The notes beneath the pieces were generated by a model, which did no database searches, was not told where the DNA came from, and was given only the letters and a program-made list of their open reading frames with translations. From positions 2,128,795-2,192,794 of the forward strand of contig NW_017804198.1 of NCBI RefSeq assembly GCF_001625305.1: a DNA stretch of 64,000 nucleotides, given 5' to 3'. The translations under genes and the position numbers were made by a program. This DNA is from Branchiostoma belcheri (lineage: Eukaryota; Chordata; Leptocardii; Amphioxiformes; Branchiostomatidae). Shown one piece after another: positions 25,001 to 37,000 of this stretch (positions within the stretch are counted from its first letter, which is position 1; each line of letters starts with the position of its first letter).

Positions 25001-28000
25001 TATGCAGGTAGCTTACGTGATGCTCGATATAATTATGTGACAATTATGCAAATATAGAATCTGATGTAATTCGCATTGTTCATGGAGAAATTCTATAAAT
25101 CAGCTGCATTCCATCATCGGACTTTTGAAGCTTGTGATTGGTAATTGAGAATGAGATAAACACAGGCAGATATTGATTATGTAAATGAAGACTCAATTTG
25201 CATAATTAATGAAAAAATGTTATAATTCTGTAATGATAACTGCCTGAAATTTCATACTTATGGTATTTGAAAGTTCAGTGAAGGTGAGCATCATTACACA
25301 TAATGTATTCAAATTAGGACCTAATTTGCATGATTTATGAGGAAATGCTAGAATGGCATTGTTCATATACATGTAAGACTGTCGTGTGGTTGAGAATATG
25401 AAAATGAGGATCCTATTTGCACAATCAGGGGGAGTAATCTATAATTTGTCAGCCATAAAGATTAACATCATTTGGCGAAGGTATGAGATCGGGGAACTCT
25501 AGTTTACTATGATACAAACTCAGGACAGGCACAGTTAGACAGACTCTGATGTAAACAGCAAAGTTACCGAGTTGGTTTGTGCATTGACTGTTGCTCCAGC
25601 TGTGAGTAAAGCCTGTACAGTTCCTGTGTGGCCGCGATAGGATGCTTCGTGGAGAGCAGTCCATTCCTGTACAGAGACAAGAATAGAGGAGCTGTATGTA
25701 ATAAGAAGACTAGGGTTCAGACAATGTACTAAATGTACCTTCGCAACCTTCCAGGAACTAACCATATAAGTGAAAATAGCCTGGTTACCATCCTGATTTT
25801 GCTCCGCTACGCTAGAAAAATCACTGGCGTAGGAGAGCAAAATCTGGATGGTACCCAGGCTAGTATAGTGTATTTCAAAAGAACATGGATGACATGAAGA
25901 AGGATGTCAGATGTACGTAAGGTTTCCTCACTGGCTAATTTGGCATAATGTAACTTTCCATCATTTTGCCACAAAGAAATTTAGAAAGAACTGTTACTGT
26001 AGTTGTACTGAACATTGATACCTGGGCACAAAAGGGTTATGAATATGATTTTATGGACCATATGGATGACGTCATCATATTTCATTGCCCCAAGTATAAT
26101 AATTTTTTAAGTTATAATACAGCACTTTGGTACAAATAACTGCAATAAAAGTATGATTTTCATGTGCATAATGGTCAAAGCTACATGTACAAATGTACAT
26201 CGTATGCACAAATCAATATCTACTAATTACCCATATTTGTTAGAGAATAACATACATGTAGTAGACTAACTAAAAATCTAGTTATTCTCTAAAAACTATG
26301 GGTAATTAGTAGATATCGATTTGTGCAAACGATAGTTTAAAGAGGTGATCTGATGTAAAGACCAAGGTCATCTGTAAACATCTGTACTTAAATGATGAAA
26401 GGAAAACTAAGTTTCATAAAGTCAATTGCGCAACTTCATAAAGAATGTTGCCATTAATATTTAGTTAGCATAATTTAGTAATAGGTGACTAAGTGTTTGA
26501 CAATTGTTCATATAAAGCCTGTACAGTATACTATGAACAAAGTAAAACAAGAAGCCATAGGCGACAGCCTCCGTGAAGATTTATATATTTCAGCAAAAAC
26601 AATCCCAAGGGTCAACGCCAGACCTACTGTGCAGACATTATAATTAGGCAACGGTTAATACAATGAGGGCGCGTCACAAGCATAAAACATAAAAAACCTG
26701 AATCCATTACTGCTCCCAGGGCGTGTAAAGATACTGTGCTTCAAGTTTGAAGTTCATTTTGATTAAACACACACAATCATGATTGCATTCACATAAAAAT
26801 CGGACTATCATGGTCGTGTCACTATTAACAAAGACACCGTCTTACCGTGCCTGTTACTTATTAAGCGCGACTGGAACATGCCAAATTCCAGCAACAGTCG
26901 CGGCTAGCACCGCGAGTGTTACTTCCGCCGGTCAGATACCCGGGATATCTGCTTGGAGAACCTCTGCTACCAGACAACTGCCTAAACCTACGGCCTATTC
27001 CACAGGATTGTAAAAGTAGGGATGTTTCTAAAATCACGGGCATGCCCGCAGACGGTGTATAAAATTGCGTGCCGATTACACAACGAGAACCCAGTGTTTT
27101 GACTGCGAACACGAAAAACCAGCCGTTCACAACACTCCGTTTCGGAGGTCCTGACCTCCTTCACGGAGTAATAAAAAGAAACAAGAGTTCCACGATCTCA
27201 TACCTTCGCCAAATGATGTTAACCCTTGCGGTTAAAGCATTATACAATTTTGATAATTGATTTTGCAAATAAGATCCTCATTTGCATGGGTTATATCAGT
27301 TGATCATATTCTCCACCCAATGACAGTCTTATCTTAACAAAAAGGCTATTATAGCACTTCCTCATAAATTATGCAAATGAGGTCATGATTTGAATAAATT
27401 ATGTTTATTGATGTTCGCCTTCACTTAACTTCCAAATGTGGCAAGTATGAAATTCCCAGCAGTTACATCTATGAAATTATAAAAATTTCCCATTAATTAT
27501 GCAAATTAGGTCTTCATTTACATAATGTATATCCTCAAATTTTTTTTATTCTCAATTACATGTCACAAGTGTTTCATAGTCCTATTATCGAACAAAGCAG
27601 ATTTATAGAATTTCCTCATTAATTATGCAAATCAGCTCCTGATTTGCATAATTGCCATCTGATTATGTCAAGCATCCCTTCAGGTACCTACATACCAACA
27701 ATCACGACAATCCGTCAACCGGTTCTTGAGTTATCATCCTTCGAAAATTTTTCAACAAATGCTCCTGCAGTTCCAGAACAAGCCACTAGGGGGCCCAAAC
27801 TCAGGTCACATCTTCCCTACCTCAAGAGCTATTTACCAACCAAAATTCATGACCCTAACATGTCCAAATCGCGAGATATCAAAACCGGAAGTTCTGCTGC
27901 AGTACCAACAAAAGCCGCCAGGGGGCCCAAAATCTAATCATTTCTAGGTCTCATCAAGACCTACCTACCTACCAAGTTTCATGACAATGCATAGTAAGCT

Positions 28001-31000
28001 TCTTGAGTTATGCTGTTCACAGACAAACAGACAGACAAACAGACAAACGCTACTGAAAACATAACCTTCTTGGCGAAGGTAACAAACGGTTCCTATGAGT
28101 ATAGATAGCACAGTACCTGACAGTCATGACATCAGTGGCTTTATTATTTACTATCAATGATACAAACTAAGGACAGGCACATTTAGACAGACTCTGAAGT
28201 AAACAGCAAAGTTACCGCGTAGGTTCGTGCGTCGATTTCCGCTCCAGCTGTGAGTAAAGCCTGCACAGTTCCTGTGTGGCCATTCAAGGATGCAGAGTGG
28301 AGAGCAGTCTCTGTCTGTAGAGACAAGAGTAGAGGAGCTCCATGTAAGACTAAGGTTCAGACATGTACAATGTACTTGTACCAACTGTGACCTTTCCAAA
28401 CTTACAGAAACTTCCCGTATAGTGTAAGAATACACTCAGATGACATGAATAAGGTTGTCAGATGCACATAAATATGTAACACTGCCCACTTTAATACTAT
28501 TATTGAAAGGGAAATTTCCAATTAAACTAAGCACTTAAAAATCCTGTCATGAATTTGCTATATAATGACTTGTTATATATAATAACTTACACCACGGCCA
28601 GCATTGACATTGACTCCCTCGGCCAGGAGCTTTTTAACTCTGTCCTCCTCACCTCGTTCGGCTGCTTCTCTCAGCTCCTGTAGAACAGAAACATCCAGAC
28701 ATTATAAAACTACTTTCATGCTCTGACTACTTTTGATTAGTCTTATTTAGAATCAAATCCGCTGAGACAAGAACTACACAAAAAGCAGCCAATTACAGCT
28801 TCATCCAAAATAAACAACGGCAGAAACAAACGAGTACATGTTGAGTTCTGACCTCTCCATGTTGCGGATCTGGTTGTGGAGTCGATCGCCTCTCTCCTCT
28901 TGGCACACAGACGATTGACTGTGTTCATTCCCAACATCCAACAAATTACAACACACATGGTATTGTAATCTGAGGAAGGGTTTTTAAAGGGTTTTTGTTG
29001 GAAAATTGAAGTCATCATCATCCTTGCAGGCTTAATCTACTACTATTGGTTCATGGTGCATTTCTACTACTTGGAGCAGCCATTCTAGTGGCTATGTTAT
29101 TTCACTTTAAGTTTGTAAACTTGAGAAGAAGAAGGAGAGTTTCACCAACCTGTTCTTTCTTCTCCATGAGTTTTTCTGCTGTAGTTCTGCTGTTGTGAAA
29201 CACACCAGTGTATCCTGGTGATGTCCTAAGTCTGCTGGGCCAGATTTAGTCCATTCTGATGCAGTTTTCCTGCATTCTATATAAAAGGTAAAGGTCAGAC
29301 AAGCAGTTATGTTACCGCTCCATCCGCCATTTTGGTTACAAGGTCAGAAGGTCACAGGTGCTTTTGTTGGGCACAGGTAACAAGACAAACAACACAGTGT
29401 CGGATCCTTTTATTCACTGTTCACAGCAAAATGAACAAAATAAAGAAATGTGGAAATGTGTCCCTTAGGCCACACCAATTTAACTTGTTGGTTCTCAGAT
29501 TTTTACAGAAAAAATATGAAGGGACTGAGGGCAAATAAAAATAAAAACAGGTCTAGGCATCCTATTATAGCCCCAAATGCTTCGATAGGTGCCATGAAGT
29601 CAACACAAAAGGCTGGGTTAGAATTTAAACAAATTGAATGAATTTTGAACTTTTAATCAAACCACTGCATTGATAGATGGAAAAACTGTACCATCTGGAA
29701 GAAAAGAACTTCCTCAACTGTTGGGGGCAAATAATAAGCATTTTTTAGTTGATTCAGATCCATTTTTTTTGCAAATCAGAAAAAAATCTGAGGCGAATAC
29801 GAGAACCAACAAATTAAATTGGTGTGGCCTTAGATGGATATCATTTCTGATGTTTCTAAGTTGAGTCATGGTTGAGTTAACCGCTAGCATCAGTGAGAGT
29901 CCCAAGGGTAACACAACACAGCAGGCGTCATGCACGGACTCCCTGTGTGTGTATCAACACACAGCAGCAAACAATGTCAGACTGATCTACATTCAACCCA
30001 TGTACAATGTACTGAAAAACACCTGTGGTTAAGTTATGGAGGGTGGGTCAGTATAGTTATACTACACGAATCACACAAGCTTATAGATGTCACTTTTATG
30101 GTAGAGACAGGCTAAAACAAGATTTTTTTAAATACTAGATAGAACATAGCACACTCAGTCCTTTTTAGAGTACATTTAGCCCCACTGGGGTATGAATATG
30201 CAATAAACTTCATTGTCATTGTGTCTGTGTTGCAGATCATACTGTGGGACTTGAGCAGTATGAAAGCCCAGTGGAGCCTGCCCACGTTAGGTGGGTTTGT
30301 GTATGCCCTGGCCTCCTCCCCGCTGACACCAGGACAGCTGGCTGTAGGAGTGGGGGACGGCATGATCCGGGTGTGGAACACACACAGTCAGGCTCCTTTT
30401 GACTGGTCAGGATTCTGGCAGTGCATTAAGGGGAAAGTGACTGCAGTAAGTATAAATATCATCACTGGATTTGCATATGCTGCCAGAATACAAATTATTG
30501 AAATGAAATGAAATACATTGTACCTTTATTGTACATTCATTCCACGACGGGATAGGTACAGGTCAAGACTTAACAGACACATAACAAACGTATGTAGAAA
30601 AGTGGAGACAAAAGATACACTACTTGACTTAGACATTCATACATAAGGAACATACAAGGATACTTTTTTGTACAATGGAAAATGTGGGAACAGATCATGT
30701 TTGTGATACAGGGTTTGTCTAGACGCATCAAAAATATTAACTTACAACAGTTAAGCCCCTATCACAAATCTAGAACCTTCCCCCAAACAACAGCTGACCA
30801 AGGTTGGCTGAAGTTAGTGAGCATTCTGAACAGATGTAGGCCACATCTACCTTTCAATTATTATACGAATCAAATGTGCCTACCAACCATGCCTGACTAC
30901 TGCTAACCATGGCAGAACCTCCTGTCCACACCTGAATGTTTTAAATATTTGAAACATTTGGCTGGTGCAGCTGAACATTAGCCGACCTTGCCCAACTCCT

Positions 31001-34000
31001 AACCATGATTGGGGGAGTTCAGCAGTGTTCAGGAGGCCATTTTCAGCTAATGTGTTGACAGGGGCTTTAGGGAAAATGCCGCAAGTTGGTTCTAATGCAT
31101 ATGAAAGGTTAAAGTTCAGATACTTATTCTTCTGTCATTAGAATTTCTCAAAAGAGGCTATCTGACTACCTTTCCCTTTTTTACTTGGGCCACACCGAAT
31201 CGGATTTAATTTTATGGATGGCATCCTCTGATCCCTCAAACTAGTGCGTTCAGGCAAATAAAAAAAATTCTGGCTAAAAATAAAAATGCTACTAAACCAC
31301 ATTATACAAAGCTGATGTTGTGAACTTGCGGCAGTACATGTACATAGTGACGTATACGACAAACCGGCACATGCTGGCTTTTTGCAGCATTTATGAATCA
31401 GCACCGTGCGTATGTACTGAGTTCTTGAGTGGTGGAGCTTCGGTAGCCTGGGCGCCGTCCTCCAGGGTTACCACCGGCTCTGTATTGTCACTAAATACTA
31501 TGGACTACCCAGGTCAGAGCCTCGGAGGACGTGATCTTTTTTTTTTTGAGAACAGGCGTAAATCAATGCGTGCGTGGATGTCATCCATAAAATTAAGTCG
31601 GTATGGCCTTACACCAAACACAAATGAAATAAAAATGTCCCTGTGCTGTGCATATTCCTGATGTTGACATCTCCTGTACCTGTTCCCGTAGTTGTCCTGG
31701 CATCCCACAAAGGAGGGTATCCTGGGGTTTGGCAGTGATGATGGTTCAGTGGGCCTGTATGATGTGCTGCACACCAAGTAAGTATTCTGTACTCAGGAAC
31801 TTACATTTTGTACATGTAGTGATAGCAGTATCACCTGAGTAACAACTAGAATCAAGTATTCCCATACATTAATTAAGTGCCTTTCTTAAACCCCCCCGAA
31901 CAATTTTCACCTCACATTGGATGAGCACTTTTTAAAGCCTGTATGTACATGTATCAAAAGGTCAACTTACATGTACATGAGTGTACGTGAGTGCTTTGGA
32001 GTACCAGTATTCCTTTGGAAATTTATTGCAACAGTTCCGTTCTATACACATAAAGAATGAATTCAATCATGCATGTAGTCATGTTTAACATGTTTAACAT
32101 AACATTTTACATGTATAACGAAATTGACATGGTTGTGCTGAAAGGTCTTTACTTCATTGATACTTAGACTTAGTAAAGATACTTAGTAAAGATGATGACT
32201 ATCTTCTTGTGTCTCATTGCAGACAACCAACCATGTCAAGTACGTGTCACAAGAAAACAGTCTATTCGCTGTCCTGGGGGCCAACTGTTGCAGTGTCAGG
32301 TATAGTGTCATCATCAAAGGCACCCAAACCAATTCAGGAAAGAAAACTAGATTTTCAAAGTCAATATGCTGATCATTTTTTTCAGTGCTGAATGTTGAAT
32401 CAATCCTAATGAAAACTGAGAGGCAAAAGTGTGATGTTACTGATGGAATCAGTTGCATGTTTTGTATCGTGGGCTGGTTCTAGCTATTCAATACTGGTAC
32501 CAAAAGTGACTTTATGTACTACATTAAATTCACTTTATTTTTGGGAGGATATCTCAAATGCTTGAAGCATGAAATAATGGAGAAAATGGCAGCAAATGTC
32601 AAAGATCAGACAGATTTTCTCATCCAGAATATTTTGTATTGGTGCCCAGGAATTGGATTGGATGCCTTCAACAGTACATTGTACATCACCATGTCTACTT
32701 GTACAGATATACAGTGTCACACTCACTCACAGATACAGTGTACTAGTACTTGAAATATTCACCTGCAATTTGCAGAAACTTAAAGACTACAGATGGAAGT
32801 ATAACGAAGTCAACTAGTCTTACAATTTTGTAGGCCAAAGATATTGAGCCTGGGTATTGAAAATAACATAATTTTGTAGCAATATACTAGAGTCCAAACA
32901 GCTACATTTACTAGTTTGTGAATCTTTACAGTTCACAATTATTCTTGTAACAATATTCGTACAAATAAGATGAAAACTAGTAAGATGAGATGACAAACAT
33001 GTCGACTTCAGGAGGCAGTCCGACCCTGGTGCTGTACAGTTGTGGAGGAGAGGGTGTGATCTACCAACACACTTTCAACAGGAATCAACAACCTGCCCTC
33101 AATGTCTGGGATATCATCAGGTCTACCAATCAAATCAAAGTCAGTATCTATATCAGCAACATAGTCAGCACATCTATTGCTAAGTATCGTTCCACCTGTA
33201 GCTTTCATGTTTACCTTGAAAGTTCACAGAAAAAATATTATTATGTTTACCGAAGGAAAACATATTGTTTTTGCTCAGTTTCTTCCTCTTCTTCTTCTCC
33301 AAACAGTGACCTATGACCTGACCAATGACATGATTTGTTGACGTCAGCTGCCATGGTGACTGGTGTTGGGTTACATAATGTTGCAATTTCATGGTCTGCT
33401 CTGCTCCTGTCACCATATAGTAGTATGTGAATGTGTTTGAGTAAGAATTAACAGAGCAGACCATTTCCAAAGGTAAACATTATGCATTTGCTTTGCAAAT
33501 GTTACTTCTCTAGTTTTTGCTCTGTTTATTCTTCCTTCCAAACACTCAAGGTCAATGACCTGAACCAGATGGCTCTCACCGTGGTAACTGGTGCTTCAGC
33601 AGACGCCCTGTGGTGTTGGGTTACATTATCTAGCAAGAGGCAGAATCAAGTTGGACTGGTGTATATGAATCTGTTTGAGTAAGAATAAACAGAGCAGTAG
33701 TTTGTTAGGCTAGACCATGTGAAGGTTAACATTATACATTTCATTTGGAAATGTCATTCCAAGTTCATTGTGTTTCAACTTGCCTTTTTTATAATTATCA
33801 TTTGATTCTAGCATGTCAATGATATGCCAGGGAAGTGAAATGTGGTAACTTAAGGTAAAAAAATTGTGCAGGTGAATTCAAACTCTCCTGGAAAAGTATT
33901 TTTCCTATAGCCAGCCTACGTGTACAATGTATCTCCCATTTAATATCTTACAAAATGTAAATCCCCACTTTGCCACAGCACAAACTACCTCCTGCAACAG

Positions 34001-37000
34001 AGATCAGCTGGAGAGAGGATGGACAGTATGTGGCCGTTGGTTATGAGGATGGGTATGTCAGCTGTTCCAATTCTCTTCAGAGACAGTTTAAATGTGAGAA
34101 TAACTTCGAGTTGGGAGACTAACTTAAAGACATCCATTGCATGCCATTTCAAGGCGGCAAAACTAGATTTTCAAAGTCAATTTGCTGGTAATTCTTTTAA
34201 GTAAGTTGTACCAACCCTATTCCATAGATTACTGACATCTGTGGGCAGTGCCCCTTCCAAAATTTTTAAAGAGAGGGCTCACATAACTTGTTTCATATTT
34301 CATGACAAAGATGTGCAAATAAATGTAAATGTCAATATCAGACAGTTTTCCTCATCCAATTTTTTTTTGTTTTGAATTGGCTGCCCTGAAATTGCATTGG
34401 ATGCCTTCGATTAAAAAGAATACTGTAATTCCTTATATTTTTGTGGTAACATGTTTGCATTTTTTGCAGTCACTTCTGTTGACAGATAACCCACTGACTT
34501 TCTTTTTTCTACACCTGCTGCCATTATGAATATAGTTCTGTGAACACCACCATTTTTCTCAACTGCAACTTACTACTGTAAAATTATAATTTAAGTGAAT
34601 TGCAGTGAATCATGACATAAATGACATAAATGTAGGTACACAGCTGATACTGAGTGTCATGGAAGTCTTCAAAACACTTCTTTACAGGTCAGTTGAGATT
34701 ATGACCAGTCCAAACCTTCGCCGCATCTGCATCCTTCGGACTCACCATCGGCCAATCAACAAGCTCTGCTGGCATCCCACGTCCAATGACATCCCAGCTC
34801 AATATGGCTACTGGCTGGCATCTGCTTCCAACCAATCAGATGTGCACATTCACAACCTCCAGGCTGTGATTGGTCAGTCACTTGTATTTACATGCAAGTC
34901 ATGTACATGTATGTCCATCTGCATCCAACCAATCAGATGTGCACATTCACAACCTGCAGGCTGTGATTGGACAGTCACTTTTATTTACACACAAAGGCAT
35001 GTACATGTATGTACATCTGCATCCAACCAATTAGATTAGTTATAATTTACACACATATGCATCTTTGTTCTTTTCAATATGATAAAAAATATAAAATATC
35101 CATGAAAATTGAGGTATTGCTTTTGTGGTGCGGTGTGGTATAGATGTACATGTACAGGGAGATTTTTGTTTAAGATATTTCAAAGAGTATCAGTGGAGAG
35201 GAACAGAAAAGAAAAAAGAGACAAAAGAAGAAAAAAGAGGAAAGAGAAAGGACAAACTCTTCCTTGTGTGTGTTATGTTACATGTATTTTGCCAGCAAGA
35301 AAAGGCTTGGATAAATGTTTATTGTCCCATATCAAAGGTGCAGTACCAAATTGCATCTGGAGCAAATGCTGAAAACTATTTGTTTCGTTACAACCCTAAC
35401 CTGTTAACTACATGTACATGCATGTATAGAGAAAATTGTGTCGACTATGAATTTCATGTACATGTACAGTCAAACTTATCTAAATACTAGTAAACAGTAC
35501 TTTCTATGTGATTGCAGGAGCTACTACTCCCCCAGATGTCCCAGTGGTGTTCTCTGAACCGTTCCGTCAGGCTGACGGCCACAAAGCCAAGGTGGTGGAT
35601 CTGTGCTGGAGCCCTCATCACCCAGGCTGGCTGGTGTCTGCCTCGTATGATAACACTGCTCAGGTCAGGACACAAGACTTGTTTGTTTCTTTGTTTGTTA
35701 CCTCCATAAAAAATGGGGGTATTGTTTTGGGCGTGTTTGTGTGTGTGTGTGTGTGTGTGTGTGAGTGTCTGTCTGTCTGAGTGTCTGTTTGTATTTCCGG
35801 ACCTTAGCGGCCAACTTACCTTTTGAACCTTTGGATGGATTATATTGGGTATATTTGGTATGTGGATAGGTGTTGGGTAGGCAAAGATCAAGGTCAGGTA
35901 TTTCTGATGTCTACCTGCACCTAACCTGCACTGGTCCATGTACTGGGTATATGCAGGTTAGTGCAGGTAAAGTTGGAGCTGTGCAGGTATTTCTGATGTC
36001 TACCTGCACCTAACCTGCACTGGTCCATGTACTGGGTATATGCAGGTTAGTGCAGGTAAAATTGGAGCTGTGCAGGTATTTCTGATGTCTACCTGCACCT
36101 AACCTGCACTGGTCCATGTACTGGGTATACTACATGTATATGCAGGTTAGTGCAGGTATTTCTGATGTCTACCAGAAGCAGCTGTCACCAAGCACTGCGA
36201 TCAAGGCATAGATTGTGTTAATATGACCTTTCTTGATTTTGAAGGTTTGGGATATGACCAAAGGAAAGGCCATGTCCAACTTCCGTGGGCACCAGGGAAG
36301 GGTGTTGTCTGTGCAGTGGAGTCAGACTGATGCTGACATGGTGTACAGTGGAGGGGACGACTTCTCTCTTCAGTCATGGAAAATATCCCAGCAGGAACAT
36401 AAAGAGCCACCCATTGGTCAGTAAACTAACTTCATTATGACACTATTCTAACAACCAATGGAATATCTTGAAAGTTCATCTGTGTTGGTAGAAATTATTA
36501 TGAAGCAAGTTTAAACTGTAATTTCCAACACAAGTCTGGATATGGGTGAGGAAATTTGTCTGATATTGACATTTACTGCCATACGTACAAAATGTAGCAC
36601 ATTTCGCTCATCTCTAAGTTGAAGCAGTAGAAATGGCCCCAAAACAAGCTACGTAAGGCGTCTCTTTGGGGGACTACCCATAAAAATGTAGAACCAGCCC
36701 ATGATACAAAACACCATGATACAAAACAACCAACTGTTTTTTTATCAGCAACATCACATTTTTGCCTCACAGATATCAGTATGCTATGGGATAGGACTGA
36801 TTCAACTTACTAGACTACTTTAGAAGAATGACCAGAAAATTCTCGTTTTGCCACCCTGAAATTGCAAACTAACCTGCTAATGTTAAAGTATAGCATAATC
36901 CAATACTTGTCCCACGAAATTGATTGATCCAACAGATAGAGGTGTTTCATCAAATTATCCTTCATATTTAGATCACAAACCACCAGGAAGGAAGCCCAAG

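Noticed and set aside
35109-35490. Lys/Arg/Glu-rich open frames
   Set aside because: Purine-rich intron sequence between Gemin5 exons k and l; no splice sites keep frame with either exon.
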